A DNA stretch of 7,035 bases from Halovenus sp. (GTDB lineage Archaea; Halobacteriota; Halobacteria; Halobacteriales; Haloarculaceae). The position numbers were made by a program, and so were the translations under genes. Location of the stretch: contig PUMG01000360.1 in NCBI GenBank assembly GCA_003551265.1, forward strand, positions 1-7,035. Direction: 5' to 3'. The notes beneath the pieces were generated by a model. The model ran no database searches, was not told where the DNA came from, and saw only the letters and a program-made list of their open reading frames with translations. Shown here piece by piece: positions 1 to 5,921 of the stretch. Position 1 is the first letter of the stretch; the number at the start of each line of letters is the position of its first letter.

Positions 1-854
1 CCGGCAGAGCGGTTATCGGGTGGACCGATACTCCGGTTGTCTGGCGGACCAAGCGAGGCGTTGTCCGGTGGACCGAGAGAAGCGTTATCCGGTGGACCGA
101 TACTCCGGTTGTCTGGCGGACCAAGCGAGGCGTTGTCCGGTGGACCGAGAGAAGCGTTATCCGGTGGGCCGATACTCCGGTTGTCCGGCGGACCGAGAGA
201 GGCGTTGTCAGGTGGGCCAACAGAGACGTTCCCTGGTGGACCGATAGTACGGTTGTGGACCGGATGTTCCCCGACTCCGGGTCCGCCGATATCACGAGCA
301 ATGTCGGCCACTTCTGGTCCCGAAAGCTCGTGTGCCTGCGCTCTCAGCGTCTGGATACCCTCCACGTCGATGCCACGTTCTTCGAGTAGCTCGGTTGGAA
401 GTCCACCAGCCGCTTGCTCGCTCTGGTTGGTCAACTGCGCAGCAGAGCTTGTCTGGGCGGCAAGCGTCGCGATTCCTGCCCGATACTGTCCTTCAGTTAT
501 CTCCCCGGCCTCGCGTTTCTCTTCGAGTTCCGTTTTTTGATCTTCGAGATCGTTCAGCCGGTCCTCGATGGCTGCGAGTTGAGTGCCGACGATGTCAGCC
601 TGGGCGTCCGCGGTGGCGGCCTGTGCCATCTTGACACCGAACGTTCGCTGTTCGAGGTCACCTTCTAACTCTGCCTCACTCATGCCGATGACGCCCGAAA
701 GCTGTTCGCCGGGCGCTGTGGCATCCTCGTCGATATCTTCCTGCCCGAGGGCCTGTGCGTTCGTCTCCCCGGCCGAGGACAACCCCAGCGCCGGAACAGC
801 AAACAGCACGAGTAACCCCAGTGCAAGTGTTCCAATCAGTGCAATACGTCTCAT
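1..854 (-). CDS. Secreted protein with coiled-coil region and C-terminal tandem N-glycosylation-sequon repeats (3' end beyond window)
   Basis: The frame runs from an ATG at 854 to the left edge without a stop, giving 284 residues of an incomplete protein. The start MRRIALIG opens a Sec-type signal peptide: two arginines, a hydrophobic core at about residues 4-24, and small residues just after. Residues 45-200 are hydrophilic and acidic; about 85-118 (IEDRLNDLEDQKTELEEKRE) should form a coiled coil. From residue 201 the chain becomes strictly periodic: ten complete units of GPP-D-N-(A/R)-S-(L/I) type, each with an N-X-S sequon, preceded by NRT; one further sequon is NQS at 143. In haloarchaea such sequons on exported proteins are known AglB targets, so a surface-exposed, glycosylated stalk or wall-associated protein is inferred. 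I do not recognise a named function. The arrangement recalls uncharacterised haloarchaeal secreted proteins. The promoter and a GGAG about six bases before the ATG support this start. High confidence in the reading frame, low in the role. Confidence 0.85.
   Translation of the reverse strand, partial: MRRIALIGTLALGLLVLFAVPALGLSSAGETNAQALGQEDIDEDATAPGEQLSGVIGMSEAELEGDLEQRTFGVKMAQAATADAQADIVGTQLAAIEDRLNDLEDQKTELEEKREAGEITEGQYRAGIATLAAQTSSAAQLTNQSEQAAGGLPTELLEERGIDVEGIQTLRAQAHELSGPEVADIARDIGGPGVGEHPVHNRTIGPPGNVSVGPPDNASLGPPDNRSIGPPDNASLGPPDNASLGPPDNRSIGPPDNASLGPPDNASLGPPDNRSIGPPDNRSA
3..242 (-). repeat. In-frame tandem repeat, 24-bp unit with a 72-bp higher-order period
   Basis: Ten 24-bp units encode GPPxNxSx octapeptides. 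A 72-bp higher-order unit, encoding two Ala-type octapeptides and one Arg-type, is duplicated exactly at 19-90 and 91-162. The next block, from 163, is similar but diverged, with GGC or GGG replacing some codons and a GNVSV unit. The identity of the two 72-bp copies at nucleotide level implies recent duplication or gene conversion. The repeat is coding, since the frame is kept and synonymous changes appear between the older units. The array may continue past the left edge. Confidence 0.95.
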
Positions 855-883
855 CACATCTCCCCGTTGTCCCCCTCTCTGCA

Positions 884-889
884 TATAAA
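884..889 (-). promoter_or_regulatory. TATA box for the sequon-repeat secreted protein gene
   Basis: Read on the minus strand this is TTTATA within GTTTATATGC. Its centre lies about 32 bases before the ATG at 854, so transcription would start about 5-8 bases before the codon, giving a very short leader. That is usual in haloarchaea. Inferred from sequence alone. Confidence 0.6.
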
Positions 890-950
890 CAGACGACCAT
901 CAACCCGGATTTTGCCCGTTTTTCGTCGGTTAAATCGAGTTGTGAACGGT

Positions 951-1031
951 TCAGAGCCGGTACGTTGTGAAGTCAGAACCGAGTTCGTAGCCGTCTTGTT
1001 CGGCGGCGTGTCGTAACTCATCGGTCGTCAC
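951..1031 (-). CDS. Very short reading frame (26 aa), possibly the displaced C-terminal half of the preceding small gene
   Basis: A GTG at 1031 opens 26 codons ending in TGA at 951, with the peptide MTTDELRHAAEQDGYELG followed by SDFTTYRL. The GTG overlaps the stop of the frame at 1168-1028 as GTGA, an arrangement that can allow translational coupling. The composition is typical of a haloarchaeal protein (acidic, amphipathic helix, GC-rich third positions), unlike random out-of-frame sequence. Two readings are possible. It may be a separate microprotein, or it may be the tail of one protein of about 72 residues whose frame was shifted by one base near 1030-1040. I favour the second because the upstream frame ends in a Gln/Asn/Glu-rich linker where a folded C-terminal segment would be expected. 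Family unknown. Confidence 0.3.
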   Translation of the reverse strand: MTTDELRHAAEQDGYELGSDFTTYRL

Positions 1032-1168
1032 TGTTCGTTCTGGGAATCGCCTTCCGGGTAGTCTTCGCCGGTAATCCCGCCATCAGAAGGGTGATCAACA
1101 GTTGCTGGAGTTGGAACAAAGTGATTGACTATGGTAAAAACTGAACGGACTCCGCTCTTGAGGCCCAT
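1028..1168 (-). CDS. Hypothetical small protein (46 aa), possibly frameshifted
   Basis: The frame runs from ATG at 1168 to TGA at 1028. The peptide starts MGLKSGVRSVFTIVNHF, which could be a short amphipathic helix, and continues into an acidic, Gly/Asp/Glu-rich stretch (GEDYPEGDSQNEQ). There is no membrane segment, Cys pair or recognisable domain. A BRE/TATA-like element 26-31 bases upstream fits a leaderless start at this ATG. The gene is divergent from the DsbB-like gene and upstream of, on the same strand as, the secreted sequon-repeat gene. The first half uses many A/T third positions, so the coding signal there is weak. The gene may be intact, or may continue in the +1-shifted frame at 1031-951. 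Confidence 0.45.
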   Translation of the reverse strand: MGLKSGVRSVFTIVNHFVPTPATVDHPSDGGITGEDYPEGDSQNEQ

Positions 1169-1193
1169 GGTAGAACATTTCAAATCAATAGAC

Positions 1194-1207
1194 AAAAAAG
1201 TTCCGCC
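1194..1207 (-). promoter_or_regulatory. Putative leaderless promoter for the small gene starting at 1168
   Basis: The minus strand reads GGCGGAAC followed by TTTTTTG, a purine-rich BRE next to a T-rich TATA-like box. The T run is centred about 28 bases before the ATG at 1168. It resembles the element before the small gene at 5884 (CGAAAC, then TTTTG). Confidence 0.4.
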
Positions 1208-1221
1208 AGAAGTCTTATACC
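1207..1221 (+). promoter_or_regulatory. TATA promoter for the DsbB-like gene
   Basis: CAGAAGTCTTATACC holds a TTATA box at 1215-1219 with a purine-rich BRE side. Transcription would be expected near 1243, leaving about 90 bases of leader before the preferred GTG at 1336, or about 20 before the alternative TTG at 1264. The element is almost identical to the one at 6141-6157. Confidence 0.5.
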
Positions 1222-1235
1222 GGTCGAGGGAACGA

Positions 1236-1251
1236 GTGAGAGTTCTCGCAC
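1236..1251. promoter_or_regulatory. Inverted repeat at the predicted transcription start of the DsbB-like gene
   Basis: GTGAGAG-TT-CTCGCAC is a 7-bp inverted repeat with one mismatch, lying 17-32 bases after the TATA box. The octamer CGAGTGAG also occurs twice (1233-1240 and 1256-1263), 23 bases apart. The position suits a repressor site, but this is inference from symmetry only. Confidence 0.25.
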
Positions 1252-1335
1252 AGTACGAGTGAGTTGAGAATCTATCACAGATTTTCGTTCGCCAGTATCA
1301 GTGGATTCAAGGTTCACTCATGCTATGATGCTGGT

Positions 1336-1746
1336 GTGATTCGCCGAACACTCCTCGGCTGTACGCTCGTTGCGGTGGTGGCAACGCTCGGCAGTCTGTA
1401 TTTCAGCGAGGTCGCGGGCTTTCCGCCGTGTGACCTGTGCTGGTACCAGCGGGTGTTGATGTATCCGCTCGTCGTCGTCCTCGGTGTCGCGGCCTACGAG
1501 GGTGCAGCGGGCGTCTGGAAAACCGGACTGCCGCTGTCGACACTGGGAGTCCTCGTTGCCGCCTACCACACGATGATTCAGGCCTCACCCGACACAGTGA
1601 CCTGTACCGTCGGCGGCGGCTGCACCGCGACGTACTGGGAAGCACTCGGAGTGCTCACGATTCCACGGATTTCACTGGGTGCGTTCGTTCTGATCACCGC
1701 AGGACTCGTGCTCGTGGCGTATCTCGACCGCCAGCACAATAACTGA
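1336..1746 (+). CDS. dsbB: DsbB/BdbC-family disulfide bond formation protein
   Basis: This is a membrane thiol-quinone oxidoreductase. DsbB proteins reoxidise a thioredoxin-like partner such as DsbA and pass electrons to quinone, driving disulfide formation in exported proteins. With the GTG start at 1336 the protein is 136 residues with four predicted membrane spans (about 5-24, 41-57, 65-82, 113-131). The first loop carries CDLC (Cys32, Cys35) followed by WYQR, and the second carries Cys90 and Cys96 in TCTVGGGC; the later GVLTIPRISLGAF is the usual segment before the last span. All four redox cysteines are present. I chose GTG 1336 because MIRRTLLG leads straight into the first span. A TTG at 1264 would add 24 residues of non-family-like sequence. 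No DsbA-like gene lies alongside. The gene probably forms its own transcript. Confidence 0.9.
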   Translation: MIRRTLLGCTLVAVVATLGSLYFSEVAGFPPCDLCWYQRVLMYPLVVVLGVAAYEGAAGVWKTGLPLSTLGVLVAAYHTMIQASPDTVTCTVGGGCTATYWEALGVLTIPRISLGAFVLITAGLVLVAYLDRQHNN

Positions 1747-1788
1747 TACTGGCGAGTGAACATCCGCCAGGATGTTCGTCACCAGTAT
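1746..1788. terminator. Long imperfect hairpin between the DsbB-like gene and mre11
   Basis: The left arm at 1746-1764 and the right arm at 1771-1788 pair as ATACTGG and GAACATC blocks flanking a short mismatched centre, around a 6-base loop. The stem begins at the last base of the DsbB-like stop codon and ends about 40 bases before the mre11 start, just upstream of its promoter. No T run follows, so it is not a textbook terminator. It could act as an mRNA 3'-end structure or as a binding site for a dimeric regulator of mre11-rad50. Confidence 0.5.
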
Positions 1789-1790
1789 GA

Positions 1791-1804
1791 CCGAATCCCT
1801 TTAG
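1791..1804 (+). promoter_or_regulatory. Putative leaderless promoter of mre11-rad50
   Basis: CCGAAT (BRE-like) is followed by CCC and TTTAG (weak TATA-like box). The box is centred 27 bases before the mre11 ATG, the spacing expected for a haloarchaeal leaderless transcript. The TATA match is weak. Confidence 0.45.
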
Positions 1805-1828
1805 CCAGCGCACACATACGGGTCGGCA

Positions 1829-3016
1829 ATGACGAGGGTACTTCACACGGGCGATACACATCTGGGCTACCAGCAGTATCACCTGCCGACGCGTCGAGAG
1901 GACTTCCGTGCGGCGTTCGAGCAGGTTGCGCGAGACGCCGTTTCCGACGACGTCGACGCAGTCGTCCACGCCGGAGACCTCTTTCACGACCGGACACCGA
2001 CGCTGTCTGACATCATGGGTGCACTGTCTGTACTGCGGATTCTCGACGACGCGGACATCCCATTTCTGGCCGTCGTCGGCAACCACGAGTCGAAACGCGA
2101 GCGCCAGTGGCTCGACCTGTTCGAGACGATGGGACTGGCGACGCGTCTCGGCTCCGAACCAGTCGTTCTCGGTGACGTCGCGTTCTACGGTCTCGATTTC
2201 GTTCCCCGCGCCCAGCGCGACTCCTACGAGTACACCTTCGAACCGCACGAAAGTGAGTACGCAGTTCTCGTCTCTCACGGACTGTTCGAGCCGTTCGAAC
2301 ACGGCGACTGGGACGCCAGAGAGATTCTGCGTGAGTCCGACGTGACGTTCGACGCCATGTTACTGGGTGACGACCACACGCCACAGACGAAACAACTCGA
2401 AGAGCCGAGTGACACCTGGCTCACCTACTGCGGGTCGACCGAGCGGGCAAGCGCGAGCGAGCGCGGCGAGCGTGGATACAACCTCGTCACGTTCGAAGAT
2501 ACTGTCGACATCCGACGGCGTGGGCTCGAAACCCGCGAGTTCGTCTTCATCGACATCACCCTCGCCGAGGGAGAAGGGAGTGACGTGGTCAGACAGCGAA
2601 TCGGTGAGTTCGACGTCGAGGAGGCGGTCGTCATCGTCACGCTCACCGGCGATGGCGAGCAGGTGATGCCGGCAGGAATCGAGGAGTTCGCCGAAGACCA
2701 GGGCGCACTCGTCACGCGAGTTAACGACCAGCGCGAACTCACCGAGGAGACCGACATCGACGTGAGTTTCGCCGACCCCGACGAGGCTGTCCGCAACCGA
2801 ATCGAAGAGCTTGGACTGAGTCAGATTGCTCGTGAGATCGACGAGACGATTCGTGCCAGCAAGGTCGCCGACTCCAACGTGGCCGACACCGTCGAACGCC
2901 GGGTCGCGTCGGTTATCGAGGAATCCGGTGACGAAGCGTTCGAATCTGCTTCCGAAGAAGAGGAGCTGTCGGTCGACGAAGACGAGAGTCAGGTCACCAT
3001 GGAGGACTACCTATGA
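1829..3016 (+). CDS. mre11: DNA double-strand break repair nuclease Mre11
   Basis: Mre11 is the metal-dependent nuclease subunit of the Mre11-Rad50 complex that binds and processes DNA ends in the cytoplasm. The 395-residue product has the calcineurin-like phosphoesterase core: DTH (Asp9, His11), HAGD (Asp50), GNHE (Asn85, His86) and SHG (His150). The last metal motif reads LLGDDH (Asp181, His183), where many Mre11 proteins have GHxH, so one histidine ligand is replaced by Asp. A capping region (about 190-300) and a helical Rad50-binding region (about 315-365) follow. The C-terminus is very acidic and ends in QVTMEDYL, which resembles an archaeal PIP box. The ATG at 1829 places DTH at the usual distance from the N-terminus and matches the promoter spacing. 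The stop overlaps the rad50 start as ATGA. In Haloferax volcanii, Mre11-Rad50 has been reported to restrain homologous recombination in break repair. Confidence 0.97.
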   Translation: MTRVLHTGDTHLGYQQYHLPTRREDFRAAFEQVARDAVSDDVDAVVHAGDLFHDRTPTLSDIMGALSVLRILDDADIPFLAVVGNHESKRERQWLDLFETMGLATRLGSEPVVLGDVAFYGLDFVPRAQRDSYEYTFEPHESEYAVLVSHGLFEPFEHGDWDAREILRESDVTFDAMLLGDDHTPQTKQLEEPSDTWLTYCGSTERASASERGERGYNLVTFEDTVDIRRRGLETREFVFIDITLAEGEGSDVVRQRIGEFDVEEAVVIVTLTGDGEQVMPAGIEEFAEDQGALVTRVNDQRELTEETDIDVSFADPDEAVRNRIEELGLSQIAREIDETIRASKVADSNVADTVERRVASVIEESGDEAFESASEEEELSVDEDESQVTMEDYL

Positions 3017-5739
3017 GGTTCGGACGGATTCGTCTGCAGAACTTCAAGTGCTACGAGGAGGCAGAACTACGTCTCGACAGCGGCGTGACGGTCATCCACG
3101 GACTCAACGGGAGCGGCAAATCATCGTTGCTGGAGGCGTGCTTTTTCGCGCTCTACGGCTCGAAGGCGCTCGATACCACACTTGATGAGGTGGTCACGCT
3201 CGGAGCCGAAGAGACCATCGTCGAACTCTGGTTCACGCACGCGGGCGAGTCGTATCACGTCAGACGACGCATCCGGGTCAGCAACGGTGACGCCCGGACC
3301 GCAGAGTGTGTGCTCGAAGGTCCCGGTGGCGTCACCGAGGGAGCAACCGATGTCCGCAACCGAGTCGTCTCGTTGCTCCGGATGGATAGCGAGGCGTTCG
3401 TCAACTGCGCCTACGTCCGCCAGGGCGAGGTGAACAAGCTCATCAACGCCTCACCCGCCACCCGCCAGGATATGCTCGACGACCTCCTCCAGCTCGGCAC
3501 GCTAGAGGAGTACCGCGAGCGTGCGAGCGACGCGCGTGTCGGCATCGGCCGTGTCCGTGACGACAAACGGGGTGCGCTCTCCGAGGTCGAAACACAGCTC
3601 GAAGAGAAAGAAGCACAGAATCTCCACGAACGCCACAGCGCACTGGAGACGAAACTCGGAGAGCTCAAATCGAAGGTCGAGCGCTACGAATCGAATCGAG
3701 AGGAAGCAGAGGAGACACGCGAGAACGCGGTCTCGGTCATCGACGAGTACGAGGAGAAACAAAAAGAGCTTGCGAATATTGAAGAGGATATCGAGACGCT
3801 CCGCGAGCGAATCCAGGAGACCGAACGCGAGCGCGAACAGCTCGTCACCCGTGCAGGTGAGTGTCAGGAGCGGTTGACTGAGGCCCGCACGCAACGCAGG
3901 GAGTTGCTCGATGCAGTTTCCCTCGACGACGAGACAAATGAGAGCACAATCGAGAGCGATTCGGACAGCGATACCACTCTTGCCGACCGCGTTTCAGAGC
4001 AAATCGAGACGTTCCGGACAGAAATCGACGATATCACCGAGACAATTCGAGAGTTGAGTGTGACGAAGGCCGAACACGACAACGAGGTCTCTCGGTTCAC
4101 GGACCAGGCGGACGACCTGGAATCGACCGCCGAGACCAAGCGAGAACGAGCCAGCGAACTCGAAGAGACGGTGAGGGAGTCCCGGGAAGTACTCGAAACA
4201 AAGCGCGAACAACTCGCAGAAATCGGGGCCGAAATCGAGAAGAAGCGAGCGACGTTCGAGGACTCCCCGGTCGAGTTCGGGGAGGCGGAGGAGCATCGGG
4301 AAGAGGTGTCCCAGGCCCTCGCAGACATCCAGCAGAAACGGACAGCGCTGCAGACGGACCTCACAAACGAGCGCGAGCGTCTCGTAGAGGCACAGGCGCT
4401 GCTGGAGGAGGGTAAGTGTCCGGAGTGTGGACAGCCAGTCGAGGAGTCGCCACACGTCACCGGCATCGACGAGCAACAAGAGCACATCGAGGAACTCGAA
4501 TCGGAGCTCGAATCACTCGAAGCGCGCGAGCGCGAACACGAGGAGAAACTCGACACGGCAAAAGAGCTCGTCGAACGCGAATCGACAGTCGAGAAACTGG
4601 ACAGCGACCGGAAGAACCTGCGTCAACTCCTCGACGAACGTGAGCAGGCGCTCGAAGAGAAGGCGAGCCAGCGAGCGAAACTCCTCGAAGAAGCCGACGA
4701 GTGTGAGGAGAACGCGAGAGAGAACCGAGCCGCGGCCGAGCGCGCAAGCGAGAAGGCAGACGAGACAAAACAAAACATCGCCGACTGCAACCGACAAAAG
4801 GCAGAGCAGCAGCGTCAACTGCAGACGCTCGAAACGCTGGCGGGCGTGCTCGACGAAATCGACTCGCTGGAAGAAAAGCGAGAGACACTGACGAGCCAGC
4901 GCGAGGAGAAAACGGAGGTGAACGACGAACGTCGCGAGCGACTGGCAGAGAAGCGAACGCGCCGGAGTGAGCTACAGGAGACGGTCGATGAGGGCCAACT
5001 CGAACAGGCACGCGAGCAGAAACGAAGAGCCGAGGAGTATCTCGAACAGGTCGAGGAGACACTCTCCGAACTCGAAGCGAAGCGAGGAGAGTTGCAGGGG
5101 AAACGAGGGGCCGTTGCAAACGAGATAGCGGCGATGAGAGAGCTACGTGAGCGCCGTGAGAGTTTGACCGAGACAGTCGAGAACCTCGAATCACTCTACA
5201 CCGAGGCGGAACGGCTCGAAGAGATGTACGGGACGTTGCGGGCAGAGTTGCGCCAGCAGAACATCGAGAACCTGGAGCGGATGCTCAACGAGACGTTCGA
5301 ACTGGTGTACGAGAACGACACCTACTCTCGACTCGAAATCGACGGGGAGTATCGACTGACGGTGTACCAGAAAGACGGAGAGGAACTCGACCCGGAACAG
5401 CTTTCGGGCGGGGAGCGTGCGCTGTTCAATCTCAGCCTGCGGTGTGCCATCTACCAGTTGCTCGCCGAAGGAATCGAAGGGACCGCGCCGATGCCACCGC
5501 TGATTCTCGACGAACCCACAGTGTTTCTGGACTCGGGACACGTCTCACAGCTCGTCGAACTCATCGGCAAGATGTACGACCTCGGCGTCGAGCAGATTCT
5601 GGTTGTCAGTCACGACGACGAACTGGTCGCGGCTGCTGACGACCTCGTCACCGTCACCAAGGACCCGATAACCAACCGCTCGACCGTGGAACGGCGTGAC
5701 CGTATCGACGCCAGAGCAGTTGAACTGGAAGCCGAGTGA
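3013..5739 (+). CDS. rad50: DNA double-strand break repair ATPase Rad50
   Basis: Rad50 is the SMC-like ATPase partner of Mre11. ATP binding closes its two heads, and hydrolysis controls DNA-end access and tethering. The 908-residue product has the usual archaeal length and order. An N-terminal head carries Walker A GLNGSGKSS (Lys36) and a Q-loop at YVRQGE (Gln137). A long Glu/Arg/Lys-rich coiled coil runs from about 180 to 460. The zinc hook is CPEC (Cys469, Cys472), almost exactly mid-chain. The coil returns to about 760, followed by the signature LSGGE (797-801), Walker B LILDEP (Asp833, Glu834), D-loop FLD (Asp840) and H-loop SHD (His867). All catalytic motifs are intact. Residues 303-324 form a Ser/Asp/Thr-rich break in the first coil arm. 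It overlaps mre11 by four bases, has no promoter of its own, and is probably translated by coupling. Confidence 0.98.
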   Translation: MRFGRIRLQNFKCYEEAELRLDSGVTVIHGLNGSGKSSLLEACFFALYGSKALDTTLDEVVTLGAEETIVELWFTHAGESYHVRRRIRVSNGDARTAECVLEGPGGVTEGATDVRNRVVSLLRMDSEAFVNCAYVRQGEVNKLINASPATRQDMLDDLLQLGTLEEYRERASDARVGIGRVRDDKRGALSEVETQLEEKEAQNLHERHSALETKLGELKSKVERYESNREEAEETRENAVSVIDEYEEKQKELANIEEDIETLRERIQETEREREQLVTRAGECQERLTEARTQRRELLDAVSLDDETNESTIESDSDSDTTLADRVSEQIETFRTEIDDITETIRELSVTKAEHDNEVSRFTDQADDLESTAETKRERASELEETVRESREVLETKREQLAEIGAEIEKKRATFEDSPVEFGEAEEHREEVSQALADIQQKRTALQTDLTNERERLVEAQALLEEGKCPECGQPVEESPHVTGIDEQQEHIEELESELESLEAREREHEEKLDTAKELVERESTVEKLDSDRKNLRQLLDEREQALEEKASQRAKLLEEADECEENARENRAAAERASEKADETKQNIADCNRQKAEQQRQLQTLETLAGVLDEIDSLEEKRETLTSQREEKTEVNDERRERLAEKRTRRSELQETVDEGQLEQAREQKRRAEEYLEQVEETLSELEAKRGELQGKRGAVANEIAAMRELRERRESLTETVENLESLYTEAERLEEMYGTLRAELRQQNIENLERMLNETFELVYENDTYSRLEIDGEYRLTVYQKDGEELDPEQLSGGERALFNLSLRCAIYQLLAEGIEGTAPMPPLILDEPTVFLDSGHVSQLVELIGKMYDLGVEQILVVSHDDELVAAADDLVTVTKDPITNRSTVERRDRIDARAVELEAE

Positions 5740-5757
5740 GACGGGAACTCGCCCGTC
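5740..5757. terminator. Hairpin between convergent rad50 and small membrane protein gene
   Basis: GACGGG and CCCGTC form a perfect 6-bp GC-rich stem around the loop AACTCG, directly after the rad50 stop and five bases from the stop of the minus-strand gene. The 22-base gap between converging genes is almost entirely this structure, so it may mark both 3' ends. The nearest T-rich stretch on the rad50 side is a short CTTT about 20 bases later. Confidence 0.45.
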
Positions 5758-5761
5758 AGTC

Positions 5762-5884
5762 TCAACGCTGGCCGTCTTTGACCCCTTCTTTGAACCCCTG
5801 TGCGCTCCGTCGCATCATCAGAAACAAGAAGAAAATGAACAGCAAGATGAGCGTGAGGACAGTGACGACGATTATCGTGTTCAT
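5762..5884 (-). CDS. Small single-span membrane protein (40 aa), function unknown
   Basis: From ATG at 5884 the frame encodes MNTIIVVTVLTLILLFI, then more hydrophobic residues to about 24 (ending FLMM), then a basic-amphipathic tail RRSAQGFKEGVKDGQR. This is one membrane helix with the tail predicted in the cytoplasm by the positive-inside rule. The frame is open further upstream to 6124, but that extension lacks a convincing protein character. A promoter-like element 23-37 bases before 5884 supports the short form. Small proteins with a helix followed by RRxxxGFxEG-like tails are, to my recollection, common in haloarchaea, but I cannot assign a family. It converges on rad50 and shows no functional link to it. 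Confidence 0.65.
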   Translation of the reverse strand: MNTIIVVTVLTLILLFIFFLFLMMRRSAQGFKEGVKDGQR

Positions 5885-5906
5885 GTCTGTACGTTCTGTG
5901 ACCAGC

Positions 5907-5921
5907 ACAAAAGAGGTTTCG
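5907..5921 (-). promoter_or_regulatory. Putative leaderless promoter of the 40-aa membrane protein gene
   Basis: The minus strand reads CGAAAC, CTC, then TTTTGTG. The T-rich box is centred about 27 bases before the ATG at 5884, matching haloarchaeal BRE/TATA spacing for a leaderless transcript. This supports the 40-residue form over longer versions. Confidence 0.45.

Noticed and set aside
12..242. The regular repeats as a CRISPR array
   Set aside because: The units are head-to-tail with no unique spacers, stay in one coding frame and vary at synonymous positions.
20..540. Plus-strand frames through the repeat, with repetitive Gly-Gly-Pro or Arg/Cys-rich products
   Set aside because: They are antisense shadows of the minus-strand gene. 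The minus frame has a signal peptide, a coiled coil, a promoter and conserved sequons, while these products have no natural character.
1264..1335. TTG start at 1264 for the DsbB-like protein
   Set aside because: The extra 24 residues lack family character and would place a non-hydrophobic stretch before the first span. GTG 1336 gives a normal DsbB N-terminus. The TATA position does not exclude TTG, so some doubt remains.
3864..5194. Long minus-strand frames opposite rad50 (Ser-rich 230 aa and Arg/Ser-rich 245 aa)
   Set aside because: They mirror the Glu/Arg codons of the Rad50 coiled coil on the opposite strand. GC-rich haloarchaeal genes commonly leave such frames open, and there is no promoter or domain.
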